In this document: positions 53,305 through 62,672 of the stretch, piece after piece
Layout: every line of letters starts with the position of its first letter
Position numbering within the stretch: position 1 is the stretch's first letter
Source: Gracilibacillus orientalis
GTDB taxonomy: Bacteria > Bacillota > Bacilli > Bacillales > Amphibacillaceae
DNA: 64,000 nucleotides
Direction: 5' to 3'
Assembly: GCF_900114645.1 (NCBI RefSeq)
Contig: NZ_FOTR01000001.1
Span: forward strand, 124,001-188,000
Translations under genes and position numbers: made by a program
Notes under the pieces: generated by a model
Told to the model about the DNA's origin: nothing
Databases searched by the model: none
Seen by the model: the letters and a program-made list of their open reading frames with translations, nothing else

Positions 53305-53526
53305 TTAGAACCATGAAAATGGTGGGCGTTCGTTTTTATCTTTATCATCATCGTCTTGTTCGTCTTCTAGCTCTTCAACATCATCTTTTTCGAATCGTTC
53401 CTCTTCTTCTCCTTCCACTTCGCGTGGACCAAAGAAAGGATCTTGACGGCGAGTTGGTTCAATTCGAACATTATCTGCTTTGATAACTAGATCTTTCACA
53501 TAAATCACTTTCTTCTTTTCTGACAC
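53305..53526 (-). CDS. Acidic small protein near the coat genes
   Basis: 73 residues: conserved-looking N-terminal part (KVIYVKDLVIKADNVRIEP, QDPFFGPRE) and a strongly acidic tail of Glu/Asp ending RPPFSWF. GTG at 53526 has GGAG 8 nt upstream, better than the GTG 9 bp earlier. Same strand as cotO and between coat genes, so a spore role is likely. Not assigned to a family. Confidence 0.65.
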   Translation of the reverse strand: MSEKKKVIYVKDLVIKADNVRIEPTRRQDPFFGPREVEGEEEERFEKDDVEELEDEQDDDDKDKNERPPFSWF

Positions 53527-53622
53527 GTTCTTCACTCCTTCTTTCTTTTATATCAACTTGGACTAGGTTCAAATATCATTACATCTTATGCGACAGGTAA
53601 AGAATAATGCCTACTCTCTATA

Positions 53623-54021
53623 CTAAAAGCCGACCATGTTGATTTCTTCAATTTGTTTCATAGGAACTGATACAGGTCTCGGTTTACTTGCCACTTTGAT
53701 GATTACCATTTCATTTTGGTAATCTTCAATCAATCCTACATATTTTTTTCGTTCTGTGATTATTTCACATTTAACTCTTGGGACATGGAAAGGCATAGAA
53801 GCAAAATAGATCACTTTTTCCAGTATGGTCATCTCTTTAAATTTTTTATTCTCCAATTGTTTCTTTGAGATATACTGACTCGGAATATCTTGAGACTGCT
53901 GTGGCTTATCATAGGCACTGACAGAATGATAATGTGACTGCATGCTTCGCTTCGGTTCTGCCAAATCCGGTTGCGTAATATATAACTTTGGTAATTCGCG
54001 CTTTTCACTGATGGAGTCCAT
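53623..54021 (-). CDS. cotO: Spore coat protein CotO-like
   Basis: 132 residues with the C-terminal CotO domain (TILEKVIYFASMPFHVPRVK, YVGLIEDYQNEMVIIKV, PVPMKQIEEI-type end). B. subtilis CotO (YjbX) is longer and needed for late coat and crust assembly under CotE/CotH. Divergent from cotZ, as in the B. subtilis cot cluster. GGGAGG lies 8 nt before the ATG at 54021. A sigma-K-like promoter is found upstream. Confidence 0.82.
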   Translation of the reverse strand: MDSISEKRELPKLYITQPDLAEPKRSMQSHYHSVSAYDKPQQSQDIPSQYISKKQLENKKFKEMTILEKVIYFASMPFHVPRVKCEIITERKKYVGLIEDYQNEMVIIKVASKPRPVSVPMKQIEEINMVGF

Positions 54022-54052
54022 CTTCACTACCTCCCTATAACACTGCATAGTT

Positions 54053-54080
54053 ATATATATGACAACCGTCTAGGTCTTGT
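54053..54080 (-). promoter_or_regulatory. Sigma-K-like promoter of cotO
   Basis: Minus strand AC (54079-54080), 17-bp spacer, CATATATAT (54053-54061); fits the mother-cell sigma-K pattern AC-N16/17-CATANNNTA except the last bases. Confidence 0.4.
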
Positions 54081-54126
54081 GAAAAAAAATCAACACCTAT
54101 TTACGGAAAACAAGGCTTCCGTCTAT

Positions 54127-54153
54127 ACGAATAGCCAACTCTTTCATAGATTA
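54127..54153 (+). promoter_or_regulatory. Sigma-K-like promoter of cotZ
   Basis: AC at 54127, 16-bp spacer, CATAGATTA at 54145-54153: full match to sigma-K consensus, 43 bp before the cotZ start. Confidence 0.6.
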
Positions 54154-54195
54154 ATTAGTGTTAACGAAATCTTTTCAAAAGAGGAGTGTAGTGTA

Positions 54196-54699
54196 ATGGG
54201 AAGAAATTCCGGATGTAATGATGATAATGTAGCAGGAATTAGTAATGGCAAAGACTGTGTTTGTGACGTTGTCCGCGCGATTGCTGATGCACAAGATAAC
54301 GTTGTAGACCAACAGTGTGATGTTAGCTGTTCACGTTCAATCCAAGATTTAGTATCACCAGTAAGAGGTAATGGCTTAGATACAGTACCATTTATTTTAT
54401 ATGATAAAAAAGGTAAGCCGTTCAAAGGATTTGGAGCTGAAGTTGATGCAAACGGTGGACCTGCTCGATTCGATTGCTTCAGCAGTTTTATTTTCCGCGT
54501 AACAGAAGTGGATGATGATGAGTGCTGTGCAGTATTGGAACTATTAGTGTTTGACAACGATGAGAAAACTTGCGGCGATCCTTGTGAGCAATTGGATAAC
54601 GAGAAAGTTGATGAATTAGAGCGTACTGGTATTTGTATTACAGTAGACTTAAATTGCTTCTGTGCTATTACTTGCTTACCTGCTGTTTCTGTACTTTAA
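54196..54699 (+). CDS. cotZ: Spore coat/crust protein CotZ/CotY (ExsY family)
   Basis: 167 residues with Cys in the family pattern (KDCVCDVVRAIADAQDNV, QQCDVSCSRSIQDL, RFDCFSSFIFRVTEV, ECCAVLELL, LNCFCAITCLPAVSVL). These proteins form disulfide-linked lattices in the crust or exosporium. CotY and CotZ cannot be told apart here; only one paralogue is present. ATG 54196 has GAGGAG upstream; the sigma-K promoter lies inside the longer open frame and excludes an earlier start. Own terminator. Confidence 0.9.
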   Translation: MGRNSGCNDDNVAGISNGKDCVCDVVRAIADAQDNVVDQQCDVSCSRSIQDLVSPVRGNGLDTVPFILYDKKGKPFKGFGAEVDANGGPARFDCFSSFIFRVTEVDDDECCAVLELLVFDNDEKTCGDPCEQLDNEKVDELERTGICITVDLNCFCAITCLPAVSVL

Positions 54700-54713
54700 T
54701 AATCCGTTCGACC

Positions 54714-54747
54714 CTCTTCCAGCGAAAAAAGCTGGAAGAGTTTTTTT
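54714..54747 (+). terminator. Terminator of cotZ
   Basis: 10-bp stem CTCTTCCAGC/GCTGGAAGAG (54714-54740) followed by T7. Confidence 0.88.
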
Positions 54748-54896
54748 GATTTTTGTACCATATTACTTGAATTTTTCCGCTAATATCTGATAAACTCCGA
54801 CACGTTGTGTAAAAAAAGATGAATATTTCGCGAAAAATAGGGTAAAGTATATTGTGCACTAATACACAAAACACATTTTTTGGAAAGGATGTTAGA

Positions 54897-56438
54897 ATGA
54901 AAAAGGTTACAAAGGTATTTTATATTTCTCTTGCTATTTCAGTGTTATTTATTATTTGGGGGTTAATTCCTAAAGATGCATTACCTGAATGGAACCTCGA
55001 TCATGTCACTTCTCTTATTCAAGGTTTTCTAGTGACACGCTTTGGTTGGTTCTATTTATTAGTTACAACTGCTTTTTTAATTTTTGCGATATTTTTAATT
55101 GTCTCTAAATATGGAAACATTGTGCTTGGAAAAGATGAAGACAAGCCTGAATATAATTACTTAACTTGGTTCGGTATGTTATTTAGTGCCGGTATGGGGA
55201 TCGGACTTGTATTCTGGGGTGCAGCAGAACCAATCAGGCACCTGCACGAGCCACCATATCCAACAGGGACTGAAGCAGCGGCAGCACGTGTTGCAATGCA
55301 ACATAGTTTCTTCCACTGGGGCTTTCATCCATGGGCGGTTTATGCCACACTAGCATTAGCGCTAGCTTACTTTCAATTCAGAAAGGACGAGCCCGGTTTA
55401 ATTAGTAGTACATTGAAACCACTATATGGTGACAAAATGAATGGGGGTTATGGTACATTAATAAACGTTATTGCTGTATTTGCTACTGTTTTTGGTGTTG
55501 CTACCTCACTCGGTCTTGGTGCACAACAAATAGGTAGTGGTTTAGAATTTATCTCAGATAATATTTCTAATACCATTAATACACAACTCATTATTATTGC
55601 AGCCGTAACAGTCTTATATATGTTGTCAGCATTAACTGGCTTGAATAAAGGTATTAAAATTTTAAGTACAACTAATATTATTGTTGCGATTCTATTAATG
55701 TTATTCTTACTATTTACTGGACCGACGAATTTCATTATGAATTTCTTCACAACAACTTTAGGTTCTTATATTTCTAATCTACCTGAAATGAGCTTTCGTA
55801 TGGCACCATTCAATGAAGAAAATGCGCACTGGTTAGAAGATTGGACGATTTTCTACTGGGCATGGTGGATTGCATGGGCTCCATTCGTCGGTATGTTTAT
55901 CGCACGTGTATCCCGTGGACGTACGGTTAGAGAGTTCGTTGTTGGTGTCTTGTTAGTGCCTACCATTTTTGGTGCGCTATGGTTTAGTGTATTTGGTGGA
56001 TCAGCAATTCACTTAGAAATGAACCAAAATATAGATATTTTTAATATCATAAATGAGTCCGGCTCTGAAGCGGCATTGTTTACCGTTTTAGAAAACTTTC
56101 CTCTAAGCACATTTATGTCGGTGCTAGCCGTGTTACTGATCAGTACATTCTTTATTACATCAGCTGACTCAGCAACTTTTGTTCTTGGTATGCAAACTAC
56201 TAACGGTGAATTAAATCCGGATATCTCGGTTAAAGTTGCATGGGGTATTGTTCAATCAGGTACAGCTGCTGTATTATTGTGGCAAGGTGGTTTAGGAGCA
56301 TTACAAACTGCCTCGATCATAGCAGCATTCCCGTTTGCCATCATCTTGATTATGGTTACTTACTCGCTATTTAAAGCCTTTAAAGAGGAAGCACGACTTT
56401 ATACATTGAAAAGAAGAAAAAGAGAAGGAAAAAGGTAA
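54897..56438 (+). CDS. opuD: Glycine betaine BCCT transporter
   Basis: 513 residues (B. subtilis OpuD 512), twelve helices of the betaine/carnitine/choline family. FSAGMGIGLVFWGAAEPIRHL (helix 3 glycines), WAWWIAWAPFVGMFIARVSRGRT (Trp box and loop) and TSADSATFVLGMQT are hallmarks. Imports betaine with Na+ for osmoprotection. ATG 54897 has AAAGGAT upstream. Short C-terminal basic tail. Confidence 0.92.
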   Translation: MKKVTKVFYISLAISVLFIIWGLIPKDALPEWNLDHVTSLIQGFLVTRFGWFYLLVTTAFLIFAIFLIVSKYGNIVLGKDEDKPEYNYLTWFGMLFSAGMGIGLVFWGAAEPIRHLHEPPYPTGTEAAAARVAMQHSFFHWGFHPWAVYATLALALAYFQFRKDEPGLISSTLKPLYGDKMNGGYGTLINVIAVFATVFGVATSLGLGAQQIGSGLEFISDNISNTINTQLIIIAAVTVLYMLSALTGLNKGIKILSTTNIIVAILLMLFLLFTGPTNFIMNFFTTTLGSYISNLPEMSFRMAPFNEENAHWLEDWTIFYWAWWIAWAPFVGMFIARVSRGRTVREFVVGVLLVPTIFGALWFSVFGGSAIHLEMNQNIDIFNIINESGSEAALFTVLENFPLSTFMSVLAVLLISTFFITSADSATFVLGMQTTNGELNPDISVKVAWGIVQSGTAAVLLWQGGLGALQTASIIAAFPFAIILIMVTYSLFKAFKEEARLYTLKRRKREGKR

Positions 56439-56443
56439 AGAGA

Positions 56444-56474
56444 AAGGCTATCTCCTTTGTGAGATAGCCTTTTA
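56444..56474. terminator. Bidirectional terminator
   Basis: 12-bp stem AAAGGCTATCTC/GAGATAGCCTTT (56444-56455/56462-56473) between opuD and the DCC gene. Confidence 0.85.
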
Positions 56475-56867
56475 TGTGTCCAAAAAGCGTTGTCTGTCTT
56501 CGGGTTTTGGAAGCATACATTGATTTTTTTTACCAAACCAACGATAGCGATTATTGGCAAGGATGTTATAGAATATATCACGAATCGGTTTTGGTATAAT
56601 AAGGAATATCGATAAGAGTTGATAAGCTCCTTTAAGTTCTTTAGCAATACGTAAAGCTGCCGTGGATTTTGTATAAACACGGTCTTTTTCAATAAGTACC
56701 ATGCTGTCCATGTCCTGTGAAACTTGATATTTTGTTAATAATTGTTGGCCTACGTCACTTTGTAACGATGCGAATTGGAACTTGTGTACGGGGTCTCTCT
56801 TGATAATAAACTGCACACTGCTACTGCAGAAATTACAGACCCCATCAAATAAAATAATTCTTTGCAT
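56472..56867 (-). CDS. DCC family thiol-disulfide oxidoreductase-like (YuxK-like)
   Basis: 131 residues; LFDGVCNFCSSSVQFIIKRD holds the DxxCxxC motif that names the family, with FQFASLQSDVG and STAALRIAKEL following. Thioredoxin-like fold, redox role presumed, partner unknown. ATG 56867 is preferred: GAGGTG lies 6 nt upstream. Convergent with opuD. Confidence 0.85.
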   Translation of the reverse strand: MQRIILFDGVCNFCSSSVQFIIKRDPVHKFQFASLQSDVGQQLLTKYQVSQDMDSMVLIEKDRVYTKSTAALRIAKELKGAYQLLSIFLIIPKPIRDIFYNILANNRYRWFGKKNQCMLPKPEDRQRFLDT

Positions 56868-57048
56868 ATATAGCACCTCTTGTGTAAAATATATCAGATT
56901 TTACTATATAAATACAAAAGGTACTGCTTAGTACAACAGTTCTCCCTAATAGAAAAATCACTCATAAACGAATGGGAGATAAGAATTGATGATCAATAAA
57001 TCTTGGTTTGCTCGATTGGTAGCACCATTACATTTAGTCTAAGCCAAA

Positions 57049-57082
57049 TTTAAACCCGTTTCTTTAAAGAAACGGGTTTAAA
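57049..57082. terminator. Inverted repeat after the yjbQ-like gene
   Basis: 14-bp stem TTTAAACCCGTTTC/GAAACGGGTTTAAA with TTTAAA loop. T-run is short on either strand. The stretch 56868-57048 before it shows nothing recognised. Confidence 0.6.
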
Positions 57083-57102
57083 CATTATTGACTATAAAGA
57101 TT

Positions 57103-58956
57103 CTAAACATATTCTAATAATTGTTGTAGTTCTTCTACATATTCTGTTGATCCTGTTACGACTAATCGATCATCCAACCTTAATTCTGTGTCCCCATGTG
57201 GAACAATGGAATCCTTGCCACGGAAAATACGTACCATGATTACATCACCCGTAAATGGAAACTCTCGTAAAAGCGTACTATCGTAATTGGCATTATTCAT
57301 GTTAATCTCGTACAATGCACTGTCCTGTTGTGTAAAGATGTTCACAACATTTGGCGATTCAATTAATGCCTTCAACACTGTTTTTGAAGATAGCAATACC
57401 GAGAAAACATCGATACCAATTTCCTGTAGCCTTTTTTCGATAGCTGGAATTTCAATACGAGCAATAATTCTTTCAACACCCTGCTCTTTAGCATAGGTAG
57501 CAATTTCTTCATTTTTGTATTCATCCCCGGTCGAGACCACCACTATATCATGCTCAAATACACCTGCTTCTTCCAATGTTGCCAGATCATAATTATCAAG
57601 TTCATTAATATCGAAAATGGAGCGACCATTTTTAACATCGAATTTTTCCTGTTTCGTATGGAACAAGTGTGTCTCGTATTCTTTTGGATCCAATTCACGT
57701 ACTACCGGAATGGTTGCCTGATTGGTACCAATGAAAGAAACTGTCTGCTGATAGTCTGCTTCTTCTTGATTCTCATAATATTTTTTAAAAAATGACGGTG
57801 TAATGATACAGGATAACACTGCCACTAACACTAAAGCTCCGTGCATTTCACTTGAAAAGATCTCTAGTCGTTCTCCAATCGTTGCTGCAGCAATGACTAA
57901 TGACAATGTAGAAGTCAATAGCATGCTTGCGGCCACCACTGTTTTGGTATCATACCATTTTTTCAAAATAGCCACTGGAATGACTTTTGAAATCAGCAGA
58001 GCGATAAATAATAATGGGATCAAGGCTAATACTTTGGGTTCATCAAACAATGCCCATAAATCCAAATCTACCCCAACCATTACAAAGAAAATCGGAATTA
58101 GAAAGCCATAGCCAAAGCTGTCTAGTTTTTGTACTAATTCCTGATTTGGTGCTAATAACGATACTAACGCACCAGCTAAAAAGGCCCCAAGAATATTTTC
58201 CGCTCCTACCGATTCTGATAAGGCCACAAGGAAAATAATTAACGTAAACACTGCCCTTGTCCCTATTTGAATCGTACCTTTTGACATTGTTTCGATAAAG
58301 GACTGATTCCGAAAATACTTGCCGACGAAATACAACAGTACACCGACACCAAATAAGATCAATAATAACCACATATTCCCGGATTCTTCACCATAGAAAG
58401 AAACAAATACAGCTAACAATATCATCGTAACCAGGTCGGCAATAACGGCAATTAATAATATTGTTTGTCCTACAGTTGTCTGCATCGCTTGTGCTTCTTT
58501 TAATGTAGGAACAACAACCCCTAATGAAATCGTAGAAATGATTAACGTCATAAAGTAAACATTATCGATAAATCCAAACAAGACAAACATAAAGGATAAT
58601 AAGAACGACAAAATCAAAATGCCACCAAACACCATACTTGCTAACAAGACTGGATTGGGCATTTTTTTAGTCATATTTTTTTGATTTTTACGCTGTTTCT
58701 TACTGGAAAAAATCGAGAAATCTATTTCTAAACCGCTTAAAAACATCAAGAAAATAAAGCCTAATGTAGATAATGTTTTCAACCAATTACTCTCTTCAAC
58801 AAGGTTAAATCCACTATTTCCAATGATTAAACCAACAATAATCTCTGCCACGACCACAGGAATCATTTTTAACCGGAATCTGTGTAACAGAATCGGCGTT
58901 AAAAATGCTGCGAGAATGACTATAACTAGTGAACTGACAGATTCACCGTGCTCCAT
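57103..58956 (-). CDS. yjbQ: CPA2 cation:proton antiporter with TrkA domains (YjbQ-like)
   Basis: 617 residues (B. subtilis YjbQ 614). Membrane domain of about twelve helices (1-390, with LGFIFLMFLSGLEIDF, ENILGAFLAGALVS and FFVMVGVDLDLWAL), a TrkA-N nucleotide-binding region (about 400-530, lacking a classical glycine loop) and a TrkA-C domain (DSTLLREFPFTGDVIMVRIF). Probably K+ or Na+ efflux gated by nucleotide. 20 bp after mgtE and likely co-transcribed; in B. subtilis it neighbours prpE and yjbO, as here. Confidence 0.87.
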   Translation of the reverse strand: MEHGESVSSLVIVILAAFLTPILLHRFRLKMIPVVVAEIIVGLIIGNSGFNLVEESNWLKTLSTLGFIFLMFLSGLEIDFSIFSSKKQRKNQKNMTKKMPNPVLLASMVFGGILILSFLLSFMFVLFGFIDNVYFMTLIISTISLGVVVPTLKEAQAMQTTVGQTILLIAVIADLVTMILLAVFVSFYGEESGNMWLLLILFGVGVLLYFVGKYFRNQSFIETMSKGTIQIGTRAVFTLIIFLVALSESVGAENILGAFLAGALVSLLAPNQELVQKLDSFGYGFLIPIFFVMVGVDLDLWALFDEPKVLALIPLLFIALLISKVIPVAILKKWYDTKTVVAASMLLTSTLSLVIAAATIGERLEIFSSEMHGALVLVAVLSCIITPSFFKKYYENQEEADYQQTVSFIGTNQATIPVVRELDPKEYETHLFHTKQEKFDVKNGRSIFDINELDNYDLATLEEAGVFEHDIVVVSTGDEYKNEEIATYAKEQGVERIIARIEIPAIEKRLQEIGIDVFSVLLSSKTVLKALIESPNVVNIFTQQDSALYEINMNNANYDSTLLREFPFTGDVIMVRIFRGKDSIVPHGDTELRLDDRLVVTGSTEYVEELQQLLEYV

Positions 58957-58976
58957 ATTACAGCACTCCTTTCCCT

Positions 58977-60341
58977 CTAAACTAAAAAGCTCATAAATGC
59001 TGTTGCTAATCCGAAATAGATAAATATTGAAATCAAGTCATTTAGTGTTGTGATAAACGGACCGGATGCAACAGCTGGGTCAATATTAAAACGGTGCATA
59101 ACAAGTGGTACGAAAGCACCTGATATAGTTGCGACAAGTAAAGTTGCCATAATCGAAATACCTACAAGTATCCCTAAGAATAAATTTTGGTACCAAACTG
59201 CAACAAGTAATGTAATAATAACACCACATGAAACACCTGTAATTAAACCTGTTTTCGCTTCTTGCCAGATGACGGAGGCTTTACCCTTCTTCTCCATTTC
59301 ACCTGTTGAAATACTTCTAACAGCTACAGCAAGTGCCTGTGTACCGGTGTTACCTGCCATACCTGCAATTAATGGAATAAAAATAGCTAAAATGGCTACT
59401 TGCTCCAGAGTAGCTTCAAATCTGCCGATAACCGTGGCTGTTAACATACCTAAGAATAAAAGAATAATAAGCCATGGCAACCTTTTTTTAGCGGATGAAA
59501 TGGCAGTATCTCCACTTTTTTCGACTTCGGATATACCAGCTAATTTGGAGTAGTCATCACTTGCTTCTTCCTCCATAACGTCCATAATATCATCAACTGT
59601 GATAATTCCAAGCAAATGATCTTGAAAATCGACAACTGGAAGGGCTAAAAAGTCATAATCACGCATCATTTGTGCGATATCTTCCTGATCTTCTCCGACA
59701 GGGACAGAGACAACACGCTCACCCATTACATCTTGAATGAGCCAATCTCCTTCTGCTATAATTAAGTCTCTTAACGAAATAACACCGACAAGTTTTTTAA
59801 AGGAATCAACAACATAAATATAATAAATCGTCTCAGCAGCAGGCGCTTCTTTTCTTAAATGCCGCATCGCTTCTTTGACTGTCATTTCGGTATTAATGAC
59901 AACAAATTCTGTTGTCATTATACTACCGGCTGTTTTCTCTTCATAATGCAGCAATTCTTTAATTTCTTCCGATGACTTTTTGTCCATTATCGTTAAAAAA
60001 CTTGCCACTTTATTTTTATCTAATTCATTTAGAATATCTACCGCATCATCCGTTGACATATATTCCAATATTTTTGTTGCGAATGCTGGAACCATTTCAA
60101 TGATGAATTCTTCAACAAAGTCTCGATCAACCTGTTCAATTACTTCAGCCATTTCTTCCGGGGATAGGTAGGTATAAATTAAAAAGCGGATCTCCTCATC
60201 TTGTTCTTCGAAAATCCTTGCTTGATCATATGGATGTAATTCTAAAAATTCCGCTCGAAATTGGTCGATTTGTTCATCGATTAATGCTTTCTGTATTTTT
60301 TCCCACATTTCCATTCGTTCATGCTGTTCTAAATGTTCCAT
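58977..60341 (-). CDS. mgtE: Magnesium transporter
   Basis: 454 residues (B. subtilis MgtE 451): acidic N-domain of helical repeats (1-130, LSPEEMAEVIEQVD), two CBS domains (135-265; YIYVVDSFKKLVGVISLRDL, LPVVDFQDHLLGIITVDDIMD) that sense Mg2+, and five membrane helices with GNTGTQALAVAVR and ATISGAFVPLVMHRFNIDPA at the pore. It passes Mg2+ inward when cytosolic Mg2+ is low. No M-box riboswitch is seen in the short upstream region. GGGGGCG upstream of the ATG. Confidence 0.95.
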   Translation of the reverse strand: MEHLEQHERMEMWEKIQKALIDEQIDQFRAEFLELHPYDQARIFEEQDEEIRFLIYTYLSPEEMAEVIEQVDRDFVEEFIIEMVPAFATKILEYMSTDDAVDILNELDKNKVASFLTIMDKKSSEEIKELLHYEEKTAGSIMTTEFVVINTEMTVKEAMRHLRKEAPAAETIYYIYVVDSFKKLVGVISLRDLIIAEGDWLIQDVMGERVVSVPVGEDQEDIAQMMRDYDFLALPVVDFQDHLLGIITVDDIMDVMEEEASDDYSKLAGISEVEKSGDTAISSAKKRLPWLIILLFLGMLTATVIGRFEATLEQVAILAIFIPLIAGMAGNTGTQALAVAVRSISTGEMEKKGKASVIWQEAKTGLITGVSCGVIITLLVAVWYQNLFLGILVGISIMATLLVATISGAFVPLVMHRFNIDPAVASGPFITTLNDLISIFIYFGLATAFMSFLV

Positions 60342-60556
60342 TATTTCGCCCCCTATCTCTCGCTTGACTTATTCATTACATTTGGGATGTTAAAAGAATA
60401 ACATAACTTGCAAAAAAAAACGCTAATTTTACACATTCTTATCAAAAGAAGATGTTACAATAATGAAGGGAAATAATTGTTTTTATTCTCAAAAAACCAT
60501 TTATACACTATACTAGGAATAGACTATAATTTTCAAGAAAGAAAGGTCAATACATT

Positions 60557-61747
60557 ATGTCGGAAAAAAATTCGAATGCAAAACTTGATTACTCGTTACT
60601 ATTAATTATTATTTTACTTGCAATAATTAGTGTTTTTACTTTATATACATTGGATCCATATTTAAGCCAAAACTCTTTGTATCAAAATATGTACTTAAAA
60701 CAAGTCGTCTGGTATATTGCCGGATCAATGGCCGTGGCCGTTATTATGATGTTTGATTATGATCGTTTTCGACAAGTGTCCTGGCTCCTGTATGGAATTG
60801 GGGTTCTATCTCTACTCATGCTTTATTTTCATTTTCCACCTGGCATAGCTAAAGAAGTTAAAGGGGCTTGGGGATGGTTTGAATTTCCAGTACTAGGGAC
60901 AATTCAACCGGCAGAATTCATGAAAGTATTCTTGATTATTTTCATGGCTCATGTCATGGTAGCCCATAATGAAAAAAATCCAGAACATACCGTTTCAATG
61001 GATCTCTGGCTACTTTGTAAAATGGGAATCATTGCTTCGATCCCTATTGTATTACTTATTGAACAGCCAGATCTTGGTGGTGTTTTAGTACTAATCGCCA
61101 TTACCGCCTTCATGGTGTTGGTATCAGGAATAAAATGGCGTATTATTCTAACGTTATTTTCCACATTTATTATCGGTCTCAGTACATTTATTTACCTGTA
61201 CTTTACTTATACAGATAAAATGAATCAACTTTTATATGACAATGGACTTGATCACGTTGTTCAACGATTTCAAGGCTGGCTGTTTCCAGAAGAATACAGT
61301 AGTGAAGGGGCTTATCAAACATCACAAGCAATGCTGGCTATCGGTTCCGGGCAATTTTTCGGTAAAGGTATTGGCCAGTTTGAAAAGACACAATATGTCC
61401 CAGAAAACCATACAGATTATATTTTTACATCCATTTCAGAACAATTTGGTTTCTTTGGTTCCAGTGTCGTTATATTAATTTTCTTTTTATTAATTTACCG
61501 GTTAGTTAATGTCGCTCTAAAGTGTAAAGAACCGTTTGCCAGCTATATGGTAACCGGAATTATCGGTATGTTTACCTATCAAGTATTTCAAAACATCGGA
61601 ATGTCACTTCAATTGCTCCCTGTGACTGGATTACCATTACCATTTATCAGTTATGGTGGTAGTTCGACACTTACTTATATGATTGCTATCGGAATCGTCT
61701 TGAGTGTCTTTTATCGTATAAAAACCTATATGTTTGACGAATCATAG
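60557..61747 (+). CDS. FtsW/RodA/SpoVE (SEDS) family protein
   Basis: 396 residues, ten membrane helices. GTIQPAEFMKVFLIIFMA, EQPDLGGVLVLIAI, IGSGQFFGKGIGQFEKTQYVPENHTDYIFT and LPLPFISYGGSS are SEDS signatures; the QPAE/EF and QPDLG parts contain residues needed for peptidoglycan polymerisation. Could be RodA or a specialised paralogue; the adjacent genes do not tell. Weak ribosome binding site (AAAGG). Divergent from mgtE with 215 bp between them. Confidence 0.88.
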   Translation: MSEKNSNAKLDYSLLLIIILLAIISVFTLYTLDPYLSQNSLYQNMYLKQVVWYIAGSMAVAVIMMFDYDRFRQVSWLLYGIGVLSLLMLYFHFPPGIAKEVKGAWGWFEFPVLGTIQPAEFMKVFLIIFMAHVMVAHNEKNPEHTVSMDLWLLCKMGIIASIPIVLLIEQPDLGGVLVLIAITAFMVLVSGIKWRIILTLFSTFIIGLSTFIYLYFTYTDKMNQLLYDNGLDHVVQRFQGWLFPEEYSSEGAYQTSQAMLAIGSGQFFGKGIGQFEKTQYVPENHTDYIFTSISEQFGFFGSSVVILIFFLLIYRLVNVALKCKEPFASYMVTGIIGMFTYQVFQNIGMSLQLLPVTGLPLPFISYGGSSTLTYMIAIGIVLSVFYRIKTYMFDES

Positions 61748-61777
61748 AAGTAGACTAAACGGATAGGAGTTAATTCG

Positions 61778-62512
61778 ATGAAATTAGATATTATAGGTGA
61801 TATTCACGGATGCTATCAGGAGCTACAAACTCTACTTAAGGAATTAGGGTATAAATGGGAAAACGATCAATTCCATCATCCAGAAGATAGAACGCTCGCT
61901 TTTGTAGGAGATTTAACAGATCGAGGGCCTCGCTCCCTCGAAGTGATTCGGTTTGTCTATCAAATGGTTGTTGAACAAAAAAATGGCTATTATGTTCCAG
62001 GTAATCACTGTGATAAATTATATCGTTTCTTTCTCGGAAATAATGTGAAACAACAACATGGTTTGGAAACGACAGTAGCAGAATATAAACAACTGACTAA
62101 ACAAGAAAAAGACGAAGTAAAACACATGATGATAACACTTTATGAGAATGCACCCTTATATCATGTGATTAATGAGTTACAAACCGTAATAGCACATGCA
62201 GGGATTCCTGAAAAATATATCGGCCTACACGGTAAGAAGGTAAAAACATTTGTCCTTTACGGAGATATTACTGGGGAGAAACTTGCTGATGGCAGACCGG
62301 TTCGCAAAGATTGGGCACAAGACTATCATGGGAACAGGTGGATTGTTTACGGGCATACCCCTGTTTTAGAACCTAGATTTGTGAATCAAACAGTAAACAT
62401 TGATACTGGTTGTGTATTTGGTAATAAACTGACAGCCTTCCGCTTACCGGAAAAAGAAATAGTCAGTGTCAAATCCTCGCTGCCATTTGTAGAAGAGAAA
62501 TTCAGGTATTAA
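61778..62512 (+). CDS. prpE: Bis(5'-nucleosyl)-tetraphosphatase PrpE
   Basis: 244 residues, exactly the length of B. subtilis PrpE. Calcineurin-type phosphoesterase with [53 protein letters not shown] and [10 protein letters not shown] as metal-site motifs. Splits Ap4A asymmetrically to AMP and ATP; in spore formers it affects germination. GATAGGAG upstream, 30 bp after the SEDS gene. Convergent with yjbO. Confidence 0.93.
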   Translation: MKLDIIGDIHGCYQELQTLLKELGYKWENDQFHHPEDRTLAFVGDLTDRGPRSLEVIRFVYQMVVEQKNGYYVPGNHCDKLYRFFLGNNVKQQHGLETTVAEYKQLTKQEKDEVKHMMITLYENAPLYHVINELQTVIAHAGIPEKYIGLHGKKVKTFVLYGDITGEKLADGRPVRKDWAQDYHGNRWIVYGHTPVLEPRFVNQTVNIDTGCVFGNKLTAFRLPEKEIVSVKSSLPFVEEKFRY

Positions 62513-62634
62513 AGTGTCTATATATATTTGGAGCAGTTCCTCCTAAGTAAATCAGTAACATTCATCTGGTTGGTATTTATTGATTTTGGTCTGATTTTAC
62601 GTAATGGTTTGTTTCTCCTGACTTAAGATGATAA

Positions 62635-62672
62635 GAAAAAGTCACTACTATTCCAGAGGTTTAGTAGTGACT
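62635..62672 (-). terminator. Terminator of nadK-yjbO
   Basis: 11-bp stem AGTCACTACTA/TAGTAGTGACT (62640-62672), overlapping the yjbO stop codon; T5 on minus. Confidence 0.82.
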
